Shown one piece after another: positions 50,691 to 59,395 of a stretch of DNA of 64,000 nucleotides. How positions within the stretch are numbered: the stretch's first letter is position 1; each line of letters begins with the position of its first letter. Below the pieces are notes generated by a model. It had not been told where the DNA came from. It saw nothing but the letters and a program-made list of their open reading frames with translations, and did not search any database. The position numbers and the translations under genes are program-made. Source of the DNA: Kordiimonas sp. (GTDB lineage: Bacteria > Pseudomonadota > Alphaproteobacteria > Sphingomonadales > Emcibacteraceae); assembly GCA_002700365.1 (NCBI GenBank), contig PADB01000010.1:420504-484503 (forward strand), written 5' to 3'.

Positions 50691-51296
50691 TTATAAAACT
50701 GGCTGAATAAGCGATTTGGCCGCCGCCAGATCGAAATCGCCGTTCTGGCCATCAGGGTTTGTGAACGGCGCAAAAACACCCTGGTTATGAACCTGCTGAT
50801 AATGTGCCAATGCCCAATATACACTGGGAAAGGCGATCTCATCCCACGGAATTTCTGACCAGCGCAGCAAAGCCACATCAGTACTTTCCGGCCCCGGGGC
50901 AATATCCGCCGTGCTTAAACTTGAAATATACATCATCTGTACCTGGGAAATCCGTGGAATCGAATAAACAGCCAGTAACGCCTTTGGCACGATTGTAGCA
51001 CAGGCTTCCTCCCGCGCCTCCCGCATCGCCCCCTGTTCCGGCGTTTCTTTTTCTTCCATGAAGCCTGCCGGGATCGTCCAAAAACCGACACGTGGGGCGA
51101 TCGCCCGGCGGCACATTAAAAACCGTGGCTCACCATCATCGGCTTTGTTCCAGACGCATACACTCCCCACCACAATTTTGGGGTTCTCATAATGGACAAA
51201 GTCACAATTATTACAAACCAGACGTTCGCGTTCATCGCCTTCCGGTGTTTTGCGACTAAATGAATGGTTTTGTGATGGTTGATTTTCTAAAGACAT
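50691..51296 (-). CDS. NUDIX hydrolase
   Basis: 201 aa. A CNNCDFVHYENPKIVVGSV segment (half of a zinc ribbon) leads into a Nudix box, GFMEEKETPEQGAMREAREEACA. The substrate is probably a nucleoside diphosphate derivative such as ADP-ribose or NADH, but cannot be assigned. It is convergent with yciB. Confidence 0.85.
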   Translation of the reverse strand: MSLENQPSQNHSFSRKTPEGDERERLVCNNCDFVHYENPKIVVGSVCVWNKADDGEPRFLMCRRAIAPRVGFWTIPAGFMEEKETPEQGAMREAREEACATIVPKALLAVYSIPRISQVQMMYISSLSTADIAPGPESTDVALLRWSEIPWDEIAFPSVYWALAHYQQVHNQGVFAPFTNPDGQNGDFDLAAAKSLIQPVL

Positions 51297-51336
51297 AACA
51301 CATTATGTCATGAACTGCGGTAAGGCCTAAATAATT

Positions 51337-51702
51337 TTAAATGCGGATATCAACAATTTGCCCCAGCTTTACAAAGGCCGGAGACTGGCTCCCCACATCC
51401 GGGCTTTCACGCAAATTCAAATTCACATTTTGCGAAACAGTATTTGATGCAACTTCTTCACTCTGCTGTGATGCCCGCAATTCTTCTATTCGTTGCTGGC
51501 GTAATGTTTCCTGCGTTTTTTGAACCGCATCACGATTTTGGCGAATAAGGTCTTGCTTAAGCAGCTCTCTGGCCTCGACCTGCTTATCTGTCTTTTGCTG
51601 CTGATCCGGACGACGTTCCTGAAGGGCCTGTTCCTGCACCCTTTTTGCATCTGCAAACGCAGATATCGTCTGAAAAAGCTGTGGATTGGATGATACTTTC
51701 AT
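51337..51702 (-). CDS. Uncharacterised Gln/Glu-rich coiled-coil protein
   Basis: 121 aa. Residues ~15-85 are a highly charged, Gln-rich helix with heptad-like spacing (ERRPDQQQKTDKQVEARELLKQDLIRQ onward, repeated QK/RQ pairs). The last 15 residues, FVKLGQIVDIRI, form a more conserved-looking hydrophobic end. No signal peptide. I do not recognise the family; it lies between the NUDIX gene and ccmI in the same direction as both. Confidence 0.6.
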   Translation of the reverse strand: MKVSSNPQLFQTISAFADAKRVQEQALQERRPDQQQKTDKQVEARELLKQDLIRQNRDAVQKTQETLRQQRIEELRASQQSEEVASNTVSQNVNLNLRESPDVGSQSPAFVKLGQIVDIRI

Positions 51703-51838
51703 CCCGATAACTCACTTATTCTCATTCGTTATACTAACATACGCCATATCTTATAAATAAGATCCATGGTCCATGCGTCAATATTATAACATTCTTTTCT
51801 GGAATCACCGGTCACGATTCTGTGACGGGTCTGTTATT

Positions 51839-53059
51839 TTAAGGGGAACCCCGTAAAATATCTACCTGTTTTTCCAATGCGCCGCGCAACTCCTCCGGCA
51901 CAAGGGGTAAGGCCCGTTCATACGCCTTTACGGCCTTATCCTTTTCCCCCAAAACCAAATAGGCCCGCCCCAGACGAAGCCATCCTTCCATGTCCTCCGG
52001 CTCCCGCTCTAGTCGGTCTGCCAATTGTGCGACCATGCCGCGGATCATGTTCATCTGTTCTGTCTGTGACAAACGTGACACATCATCTACCTGCTCAGGA
52101 TCCAGTGGCGGGGCCATCCCCGCTGCCCCTGACATCGCTTCAATCTCATTTGTCGTACGCCCTAACTCACGTAAAAGATTGTCTGCACGACGACGGACCT
52201 GCTCTACCCACCCGGCCTCGGCAGGGGCAGACCGGAGCAACGCTTGCCAACGGGCTAACGCGGCCTCTTTATCACCGCTCTGATAAGCGGCCAATCCCAG
52301 ATAATATTCGATACCCGGATGGCCCGGGGCTGCCTGCACGCCGCGATCAAGAACCAGTTTAATTGCCGGGCTGATTGTCCCACCGGATAAAATCATCAGA
52401 CTTTCGGCATACATCACCTGCACGTCACCCTCTTCTGGCGCAAGCCTTGCGGCGACAGCAAAAGCCTTTGCCGCTTCATAATGCTGGCCAATTTGACCTT
52501 GCAAGCGGCCCAGGTACACCCAACCCTTTACCTCCTCCGGATGACGGGCCAGCCTATCTTGCAGCCGCGAAATCAATTCTTCATTACTTGGCATAGGTGA
52601 GCCTGCTGCCTCGCGATTTTCTCTCTTCTGCGCAACGTCCTCTGCCTGACCCACGCGGCGAAAATCCGTCATGTCTGGACGACCCAACGTGAAATATAGG
52701 GAAGAAACCCCCAACATGATAAACACGATCAATATGGTAAAGCCCATCGGGGCCATGAGCTTTGTTTCAGGGACCATGGGCTTTGTTTCAGTGAGCGTGC
52801 CCTCTGTATCCGTCTGCACCGCAGGCGCGTCAGACGCAGCAGCCCGTAATAACCGGCGCTTAATTTCAATGCGGGCCTGTGCTGCCTCGGCTTCACCGAT
52901 CAGCCCTTGATGCAGATCCCGATCCACCTCCTCTAGCTGGTCACGATAAATATCCGTTTCGCGGGCTTCCAATTGATCTAATTCACGGTGCCCACGAACG
53001 CTCCAGAGCACACATGACACTGCCCCTATAAACATCACGCCCAGCACCAGCCAAATCAT
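51839..53059 (-). CDS. ccmI: Cytochrome c biogenesis protein CcmI
   Basis: 406 aa. N-terminal two-helix membrane part (residues 1-20 and ~103-125) with the cytoplasmic leucine-zipper-like loop DQLEARETDIYRDQLEEVDRDL, then a periplasmic TPR region (GWVYLGRLQGQIGQHYEAAKAFAVAARL and GWLRLGRAYLVLGEKDKAVKAYERAL). It holds apocytochrome c for the heme ligation complex. The start overlaps ccmH by 4 bases; last gene of the ccm operon. Confidence 0.93.
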   Translation of the reverse strand: MIWLVLGVMFIGAVSCVLWSVRGHRELDQLEARETDIYRDQLEEVDRDLHQGLIGEAEAAQARIEIKRRLLRAAASDAPAVQTDTEGTLTETKPMVPETKLMAPMGFTILIVFIMLGVSSLYFTLGRPDMTDFRRVGQAEDVAQKRENREAAGSPMPSNEELISRLQDRLARHPEEVKGWVYLGRLQGQIGQHYEAAKAFAVAARLAPEEGDVQVMYAESLMILSGGTISPAIKLVLDRGVQAAPGHPGIEYYLGLAAYQSGDKEAALARWQALLRSAPAEAGWVEQVRRRADNLLRELGRTTNEIEAMSGAAGMAPPLDPEQVDDVSRLSQTEQMNMIRGMVAQLADRLEREPEDMEGWLRLGRAYLVLGEKDKAVKAYERALPLVPEELRGALEKQVDILRGSP

Positions 53060-53592
53060 GACCTGCTCCCCCCGTCATCTTTAACATCGTCAACGGAGGC
53101 CGCCATCAATTCCGCGACACGTGCTGTTTCTGCCTCTGTGAGTGTCGGCACGTCTGCCACATTTGACCGCTGGCGATAAAAAATCAGTAATATGATTCCA
53201 CCCCCTACAGCCAGTAATAATGGTCCTATCCACAATAAAACTGTGCTGGTTTTAAACGGAGGCTGTAACAAAACCCAGTCACCATAACGGGCGACCATAA
53301 ACTCCTTGATCTCCGCTTCATTGTCCCCGGCGGCAATACGTTCCCGGACAATTTGTCGTAAATCTGTTGCCAATGGTGCATTTGATTCATTAATGGCCTG
53401 ATTTTGACAAACCAGACAGCGCAACTCTTTCATCACACGCTGGGCTTTGGCTTCCAGGGCGGGGTCAGCCAGACGACCTTCATCAACAGCCACTGCATGG
53501 GCCATATGCGCCCCGCCGACGACCACACACAACAACACCCCCACGATAACCGGATTAAATACTGAAGATACCCACGCAGAATATCGTATCAT
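53056..53592 (-). CDS. ccmH: Cytochrome c biogenesis protein CcmH (CcmL-type)
   Basis: 178 aa. Signal peptide ending near AHA (residue ~33), then the redox motif LRCLVCQNQAINESNAPLA with the two Cys that act on apocytochrome thiols, and FMVARYGDWVLLQPPFK before a C-terminal membrane helix. It works with CcmG and CcmF. Overlaps both neighbours by 4 bases. Confidence 0.95.
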   Translation of the reverse strand: MIRYSAWVSSVFNPVIVGVLLCVVVGGAHMAHAVAVDEGRLADPALEAKAQRVMKELRCLVCQNQAINESNAPLATDLRQIVRERIAAGDNEAEIKEFMVARYGDWVLLQPPFKTSTVLLWIGPLLLAVGGGIILLIFYRQRSNVADVPTLTEAETARVAELMAASVDDVKDDGGSRS

Positions 53593-54143
53593 TGGTCCTG
53601 TACCTTCGCGGTTCTATGGCGTGCTTTTTCAATCATGGGCAGGATTTTTGCTTCCACATCGCCTGTATTTATCGGGCCGATATGTTTGTAAACGATGCCA
53701 CCATGACCATCGATGACAAATGTTTCCGGCACCCCATACACGCCCCAATCAATACCAACACGTCCGTTTACATCCGCCCCAATTTTCAGATACGGATTTC
53801 CCAGTTTTGACAGAAACCGCTGTGCATCAGCAGGTTTGTCTTTGTAATTGATACCATACAGTGCCACATCATGATCCTGCGCCAACGCCGTAAGATAGGG
53901 GTGTTCCACACGACACGGCGCACACCATGAGGCAAAAACATTAACCACCGTCACCTGTCCCTGCCGCAAGTCTTCATCTGTAAAATGATCTGCACTGCCC
54001 TCAAGGTTTGGCAGGGAAAACGCGGGCACGGGTTTTTCCAAAAGAGCAGACGGTATTTCACGTGGTTTTAAAGTCAGGCCAATGCCCAATGCCACGGCCA
54101 ATATCAGGAAAAGCAATAATGGTAAGAGTGCTTTAATGCGCAT
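53589..54143 (-). CDS. ccmG: Thiol:disulfide oxidoreductase CcmG/DsbE
   Basis: 184 aa. One N-terminal membrane anchor, then a thioredoxin fold with VNVFASWCAPCRVEHPYL (CxxC) and the cis-Pro region WGVYGVPETFVID. The GVYGVPETF wording is specific for CcmG. It reduces apocytochrome c heme-binding Cys in the periplasm. Overlaps ccmF by 11 bases. Confidence 0.96.
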   Translation of the reverse strand: MRIKALLPLLLFLILAVALGIGLTLKPREIPSALLEKPVPAFSLPNLEGSADHFTDEDLRQGQVTVVNVFASWCAPCRVEHPYLTALAQDHDVALYGINYKDKPADAQRFLSKLGNPYLKIGADVNGRVGIDWGVYGVPETFVIDGHGGIVYKHIGPINTGDVEAKILPMIEKARHRTAKVQDQ

Positions 54144-56148
54144 TCGTCCCTCCGTGGTGCCCCATGCGCTTTTTCGGTGCCCCCACCCGAAGACGGCGAT
54201 CTGTCAGAGAAACCAGCCCCCCCAGCACCATTAACGCAGCACCAGCCCATAACCACGGCAGCAGGGGTTTGTGATATAATCTCACAGCCCAACGGTCACC
54301 TTCCGCCTCACCACGGGTCTGTCGCTCACCCACAACAGCAAATAAATCGCCGCCGGGCATTGAATGAATGGCTGCTTCTGTGGTTTCCATCGGCGGATTA
54401 AAATATGTACGGCTTTCTGGCTGCAACGCCTTAACAGCCACCCCATTTTTCGTGACCTGAATATGCCCCCGCAGGGCCGTGTAATTCGGTCCAGCGACAG
54501 GCTCTACCCCTGTAAATGTAAAATCATAACCCGCAACATGAAGGACATCACCCGGCTTGACGATATCCAGCACTTCGGTTTGCCAGCTACTGGACGCCGT
54601 AACACCTAAAATCAGGATTGCCATTCCACCATGAGCAAAGGTCATCCCCCAAACGGATTTAGGCAGATGCCGTACCCGTTTGGCAGCACCCTGCAGCCCG
54701 CCACTTTCTGCACGCAATGATGTCAATCTTAGTTTTGCGAAAAAGTCCTGAAGCGTTGCCAGAAGCAGCCACACACCTAGCCCCACGCCCGCCACGGCCA
54801 TCACCGGGCCTTTACTATTAAGATAGGCTGTCACAAGGGCCGCTATCACTGACAGGACACTAACCACACGCAACCGCCCCCATACCGCCCCCACGTCAGC
54901 ACGCTTCCAACTTAAATGTGGGGCCACGCCCATGGCAATGACCAAAGGGATCATTAACGGAATAAACGTGCCGTTAAAATAAGGAGGTCCGACCGAAACC
55001 TTATCACCCGTCACCGCATCCAAAAACAACGGATATAACGTGCCCAGCAACACCGTGGCCGTGCTTACGGAAAGGAGCAAGTTATTGAAAACCAATGCCC
55101 CTTCACGACTAAACGGCGCAAACAAACCGCCAGGCTGCAATTGCCCTGATTTAAGAGCATAAAGTGTCAGGCTGCCCCCGATCACGAGGCAAAGAAAAAT
55201 AAGGATAAACACCCCGCGTTCCGGGTCCGTTGCAAAGGCATGAACAGATGTCAACACCCCTGAACGCACTAAAAACGTCCCCAATAAACTGAAAGAAAAA
55301 GCAATAATCGCCAGTAATACCGTCCAGCTTTTAAGACTGTCGCGTTTTTCCACCACGATCGCGGAATGCAATAATGCGGTTGCCACCAGCCAGGGCATAA
55401 AGGAGGCATTCTCCACCGGGTCCCAGAACCACCATCCGCCCCAGCCTAATTCATAATAGGCCCACCATGATCCTAACGCGATACCAATGGTCAGAAAAAC
55501 CCATGCGGCCAATGTCCATGGCCGAACCCACCGCGCCCATACCGGGTCCACACGTCCTTCGATCAGTGCCGCCACCGCAAAAGAAAAGGCGATAGATAAT
55601 CCCACATACCCCAAATACAAAAAGGGAGGGTGAAAAGCCAGGCCGGGGTCCTGTAACAATGGATTTAACCCTCGCCCTTCTAACGGCACCGGAAAAACAC
55701 GCTCAAAAGGGTTCGACGTCAGCAAGATGAATAAATAAAACCCGGTCGCAATCAAAGCCTGCACCCCTAACACACGGGCTTTGAAGGATAGGGGTAAATT
55801 GCGCCCCCATAGGTCCACCGCTGCACCGAAAAGTGCCAAAATCAGCACCCATAACAGCAGCGATCCTTCGTGATTACCCCAAACCCCTGATATTTTGTAC
55901 AGCAAGGGCTTTTGGGAATGGGAATTTGCCACAACATTTAAGACGGAAAAGTCTGAGACAATATAGGCATTCATCAGACATAAAAAAGAAATCACAACGA
56001 ATAACAATTGCCCGATAGCCGCACCAGACGCCACCGTCATGAGCCGCCGATCAGATCGCACCGCCCCCCACAACGGCAAACTACCCTGAATGACCGCAAG
56101 GGCGAAAGCCAGAATAAGCGAAAAATGACCGATCTCTACTGTCATCAT
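54133..56148 (-). CDS. ccmF: Cytochrome c heme lyase subunit CcmF
   Basis: 671 aa, about 15 membrane helices. WWD-domain signature GWGGWWFWDPVENASFMPWL with heme-contacting His nearby, plus GVWGNHEGSLLLWVLILA and LGTFLVRSGVLTSVHAFA. It accepts heme from holo-CcmE and ligates it to apocytochrome. Its stop overlaps ccmG; its ATG overlaps the end of ccmE. Confidence 0.97.
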   Translation of the reverse strand: MMTVEIGHFSLILAFALAVIQGSLPLWGAVRSDRRLMTVASGAAIGQLLFVVISFLCLMNAYIVSDFSVLNVVANSHSQKPLLYKISGVWGNHEGSLLLWVLILALFGAAVDLWGRNLPLSFKARVLGVQALIATGFYLFILLTSNPFERVFPVPLEGRGLNPLLQDPGLAFHPPFLYLGYVGLSIAFSFAVAALIEGRVDPVWARWVRPWTLAAWVFLTIGIALGSWWAYYELGWGGWWFWDPVENASFMPWLVATALLHSAIVVEKRDSLKSWTVLLAIIAFSFSLLGTFLVRSGVLTSVHAFATDPERGVFILIFLCLVIGGSLTLYALKSGQLQPGGLFAPFSREGALVFNNLLLSVSTATVLLGTLYPLFLDAVTGDKVSVGPPYFNGTFIPLMIPLVIAMGVAPHLSWKRADVGAVWGRLRVVSVLSVIAALVTAYLNSKGPVMAVAGVGLGVWLLLATLQDFFAKLRLTSLRAESGGLQGAAKRVRHLPKSVWGMTFAHGGMAILILGVTASSSWQTEVLDIVKPGDVLHVAGYDFTFTGVEPVAGPNYTALRGHIQVTKNGVAVKALQPESRTYFNPPMETTEAAIHSMPGGDLFAVVGERQTRGEAEGDRWAVRLYHKPLLPWLWAGAALMVLGGLVSLTDRRLRVGAPKKRMGHHGGTNAH

Positions 56149-56669
56149 TGTCCTTTGAAAACTGCCTCACCTTCGCCTTTTTCCGGCGTGTCACCGGAAC
56201 CAGACACGCCATGGCCGTCACCTTGCCACGTACCCGCTTTTTTCAGGGCCTCTGCCACTTCCTTGGGCATATAGTTTTCGTCATGTTTGGCCAACACCTC
56301 AGTCGCCATAAAAACCTCATCTGGACGCAAGGTACCTTCTGTGACCACGCCCTGCCCTTCGCGAAATAAGTCCGGCAATAATCCTTTATAGTATACCTGC
56401 ACAGCTTCTGCCCCGTCCGTAATCGCAAAGGCGTGGGTAATGCCATCGGGTAACATCTTATAACTGCCGTCCTCCACAAGTCCGCCCAAACGGAACCGCT
56501 GCCCCATCGGCAATTGCTTTTCTTTCACCTCGCTGGGTCCATAAAAAAAGACAATATTTTCTTCCAACGCCGTCAGGACTAAAGCCACCGCAACCCCCAG
56601 CACGGCCAATCCCCCGACCACCATATATAAACGGCGGCGTTTACGTGCGCTAACCGAAGACAAGCTCAT
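56145..56669 (-). CDS. ccmE: Heme chaperone CcmE
   Basis: 174 aa from ATG 56669, which overlaps the ccmD stop as ATGA; the frame runs further upstream but those codons lie inside ccmD. One N-terminal membrane helix (RKRRRLYMVVGGLAVLGVAVALVLTAL), an OB-fold (RLGGLVEDGS), and the covalent heme His in VLAKHDENYMPKEV with the stabilising Tyr. Length and motif are normal. Confidence 0.95.
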   Translation of the reverse strand: MSLSSVSARKRRRLYMVVGGLAVLGVAVALVLTALEENIVFFYGPSEVKEKQLPMGQRFRLGGLVEDGSYKMLPDGITHAFAITDGAEAVQVYYKGLLPDLFREGQGVVTEGTLRPDEVFMATEVLAKHDENYMPKEVAEALKKAGTWQGDGHGVSGSGDTPEKGEGEAVFKGQ

Positions 56670-56866
56670 CCCACATCCCCTGACGTGGTGACATGCCCAC
56701 CGCGTCGACGGCGCGGGTTTTGTGCTTCTAGTTTTTCGAGCAACCGCTGACCCTGGCGCATGCGTCGCCAACTTTGCCAGGCCAGCACCAAAAGCAGACC
56801 CAGGCTCACGGCATAGGCTGGCCAGATATACACACCGTATCCACCCATGGCAAAGAATGTCTCCAT
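56666..56866 (-). CDS. ccmD: Heme exporter protein CcmD
   Basis: 66 aa with one membrane helix (FFAMGGYGVYIWPAYAVSLGLLLVLAW) and a basic cytoplasmic tail, the usual CcmD form. It helps release heme-loaded CcmE from CcmABC. Placed between ccmC (1-bp gap) and ccmE (4-base overlap). Confidence 0.93.
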   Translation of the reverse strand: METFFAMGGYGVYIWPAYAVSLGLLLVLAWQSWRRMRQGQRLLEKLEAQNPRRRRGGHVTTSGDVG

Positions 56867-56867
56867 C

Positions 56868-57590
56868 CTAATTGTCTCCCAACTGGGCCATACGCAACGC
56901 CCTAATTTTACGCCCGATCAATAACGTTTTCACACGCCATAATAAAATCACGAAGAAATAAGCCTTAAACGCGCCGATCATTAATAACAAAGGCCAGAGC
57001 ATCTCCGGATGAATACTCGATCCTCCCATTTTGAAGAGCGACGCCGGTTGGTGTAGTGTGTTCCACCAGTCTACCGAAAATTTAATTATCGGCACATTCA
57101 CAAACCCCACCAGTGCTAAAATCGCGCAGGCTTTGGCGGCTTTTATAGGGTCTTCGATTGCCTCCCAAAGTGCCATGTAACCAAGATACAGAAATAGTAA
57201 AATCAACACAGACGTTAAACGCGCATCCCACACCCACCATGTTCCCCACATCGGCCGCCCCCAAAGACTCCCCGTGATAAGGGCGATAAGGGTAAAGGCC
57301 GCACCGATCGGGGCCGCTGCCCGCGCAATCTGGTCCGCCAGAGGGTGTTTCCAGATTAAGCTTGATGCACTGGCCACCGCCATAACACTATAGCCAAGCA
57401 TCGCCATATAGGCTGCGGGAACGTGCACATACATAATGCGTACGGTAGCCCCTTGCTGGTAATCATCCGGTGAGGCAAAAAAGACCATATACAGCCCTCC
57501 CGTCAGCAGGATAACCGTTACGGCCATGAGCCACGGCAACAGCAAATCGCTGAGGCGTATAAAACGTGCAGGATTAGCAAACTTATGCAT
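56868..57590 (-). CDS. ccmC: Heme exporter protein CcmC
   Basis: 240 aa, six membrane helices. WWD signature GTWWVWDARLTSVLILLFLYLGYMAL and VRIMYVHVPAAYMAMLGY with conserved heme-ligand His. It loads heme onto CcmE. It follows ccmB after an 80-bp gap, the largest in the operon. Confidence 0.96.
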   Translation of the reverse strand: MHKFANPARFIRLSDLLLPWLMAVTVILLTGGLYMVFFASPDDYQQGATVRIMYVHVPAAYMAMLGYSVMAVASASSLIWKHPLADQIARAAAPIGAAFTLIALITGSLWGRPMWGTWWVWDARLTSVLILLFLYLGYMALWEAIEDPIKAAKACAILALVGFVNVPIIKFSVDWWNTLHQPASLFKMGGSSIHPEMLWPLLLMIGAFKAYFFVILLWRVKTLLIGRKIRALRMAQLGDN

Positions 57591-57670
57591 GGCAGTGGTG
57601 TACCCTGTCCTTATATCCTAATCAAGTCACAAACCCCGCTCTTAATAACCGACGCTGTGATGAGGCCCCC

Positions 57671-58336
57671 TTACTCCAGCCCCAGACGCAATGCGGCGGC
57701 GGCCGCCCATGGGGCCAGCACCATCGATGTTAACGTAAAGGCCCCTAATATCATTAAATGTGGTGCAGGCTCAAATCCCCCAATGGCAGCATCAACCGCC
57801 ATCACACCAAATATTAAAAATGGAATATATAACGGTAAAACCAGCAATGACAGCAGGACCCCGCCTCTGCGTAGTGATAATGTGAGTCCCGCACCAATGG
57901 AACCGATAAAACTAAGTCCCGGGGTCCCGATTAACATGGCAGATAACAGCGGCCACATCCCCTCTGCAGGCATATTCATAAAAACAGATAAAAGCGGGGC
58001 GATCACAATTAACGGCAGTGCCGTTGTCATCCAATGGGCGATAGATTTTGCCAACACCGTCATTTCCAGCGGCATCACAGATAAAACAAGTTGATCCAGG
58101 CTGCCATCTTCATAATCAGCCTGAAACAAACGGTCCAACGACAAAAGGCACGCTAACAGGGCCGCCACCCAGATCACGCCAACGCTCACCCGTGACAGAA
58201 TGTTGGCTTCCGGCCCTATGCCCAGCGGAAATAAACTCACAACAATAATAAAAAAGGCGACTGACATGCCTGATGATGCCCCCTGCCGCCATGACAGGCG
58301 GCAATCGCGCAAGATAATGGAAAAAAAGGCCGTCAT
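57671..58336 (-). CDS. ccmB: Heme exporter protein CcmB
   Basis: 221 aa, six membrane helices. RLSWRQGASSGMSVAFFIIVVSLFPLGIGP and LLSLDRLFQADYEDGSLDQL are CcmB signatures. It is the permease of the CcmAB ABC complex. Overlaps ccmA by 4 bases. Confidence 0.96.
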   Translation of the reverse strand: MTAFFSIILRDCRLSWRQGASSGMSVAFFIIVVSLFPLGIGPEANILSRVSVGVIWVAALLACLLSLDRLFQADYEDGSLDQLVLSVMPLEMTVLAKSIAHWMTTALPLIVIAPLLSVFMNMPAEGMWPLLSAMLIGTPGLSFIGSIGAGLTLSLRRGGVLLSLLVLPLYIPFLIFGVMAVDAAIGGFEPAPHLMILGAFTLTSMVLAPWAAAAALRLGLE

Positions 58337-58998
58337 ACGCCCTCCTCTATCAGAGGGGCCGTGACAAATTCATCTAACTGTACTTCACACATCTGTACAT
58401 TTTTCAAACCCAGATCCTGATGAGTTGCCGCAACAATGATACCCTGTCTTTGTAAATGCGATTGCATGATCGTTGCGAGGACATCCCGGCTATCATGATC
58501 CAAACCCACAACGGGTTCATCCAAAAGCCATATGGGTACATCATCGCGCAACAGCAATCGTGCCAATGATGTCCGGCGTGTCTGCCCGCTTGATAAATAA
58601 CGCACGGGCAAGTCCGCCAAATCATGAATATGTAATTGGGTCATGGCCTGTTGGATGCGTTCACCCGCTGTTGGAACCCCATTGAGGGATGCCCAGAATT
58701 TAAGATTTTCAGTAACCGTCAGGTCGCTTTTCAATCCTTCTTTATGTCCCAGATACTGTATAGATTGTCGAAAGAAATCGCGGTCCTGGTCATTCGTGAC
58801 ATCATCAAGGGAAAAATGACCACTGTAAGGGGCCAGAAAACCCGCCATCATGCGCAAAAGGCTGGACTTTCCCGCGCCATTGCGGCCCTTGAGGATCAAT
58901 AGCTGTCCCGCCCGCACTTGAAACGCCAGCTTTGCAAAAAGCAATCGTTCTCCCCGCACGCAAGAAAGGCCATGTCCCTGAAATTGCTGTATCAGCAT
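58333..58998 (-). CDS. ccmA: Heme exporter ATP-binding protein CcmA
   Basis: 221 aa ABC ATPase. Walker A GRNGAGKSSLLRM, signature YLSSGQTRRTSLARLLL, Walker B PIWLLDEPVVGLD, and switch His in VAATHQDL. ATP hydrolysis by CcmAB frees holo-CcmE from CcmCD. First gene of the ccmABCDEFGHI operon. Confidence 0.96.
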   Translation of the reverse strand: MLIQQFQGHGLSCVRGERLLFAKLAFQVRAGQLLILKGRNGAGKSSLLRMMAGFLAPYSGHFSLDDVTNDQDRDFFRQSIQYLGHKEGLKSDLTVTENLKFWASLNGVPTAGERIQQAMTQLHIHDLADLPVRYLSSGQTRRTSLARLLLRDDVPIWLLDEPVVGLDHDSRDVLATIMQSHLQRQGIIVAATHQDLGLKNVQMCEVQLDEFVTAPLIEEGV

Positions 58999-59395
58999 CT
59001 ATCGTCCGTCATTTTCAATCCGCCACAGCTATAACATCTTCAGACCTGGGGCCGAAATATTTTATGCCTTTCAGGATCATTTATACTCGATAAGACAGTC
59101 TTCTAAATCCCCGCTTAAATCACCGCCGTATCATCAGCACGATACCGTTTCCTTGTCTGAAATATGAATTTTCTAGCCAGATTATCGAAGTCGCACATCT
59201 TCTCTCAAAAACTGCACTAACTCAACGTTGACACAAGTCATGTGAATTGCCATCTTAATTTCATAGTGTTTGAAATGACATCGAGACTGATTATTTTCAA
59301 AAAACACAAATTTATAAGTAAAAAATACAAATTACAGCAGATCATAAAGAATCTGCGTGACTTATGTACCCAATGTTAAGGACGACAGAAATATC
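58999..59395. other. 397-bp divergent intergenic region between ccmA and pyc
   Basis: No supported ORF. It holds a TTGACA box (59228-59233) with CATCTT 17 bp downstream (59251-59256), a candidate pyc promoter, and an ATTTCA...TGAAAT dyad (59258-59276) immediately after it. AT-rich near the pyc start. Confidence 0.5.
59228..59256 (+). promoter_or_regulatory. Candidate promoter for pyc
   Basis: TTGACA, 17-bp spacer, CATCTT, about 140 bp before the chosen start. The -10 match is moderate. The adjacent dyad at 59258-59276 would be well placed as an operator. Confidence 0.35.

Noticed and set aside
56670-56771. Longer ccmE frame starting at 56771
   Set aside because: The added 34 residues lie wholly inside ccmD and are Arg/His/Pro-rich shadow sequence. 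The ATG at 56669 gives the ATGA overlap and normal CcmE length.
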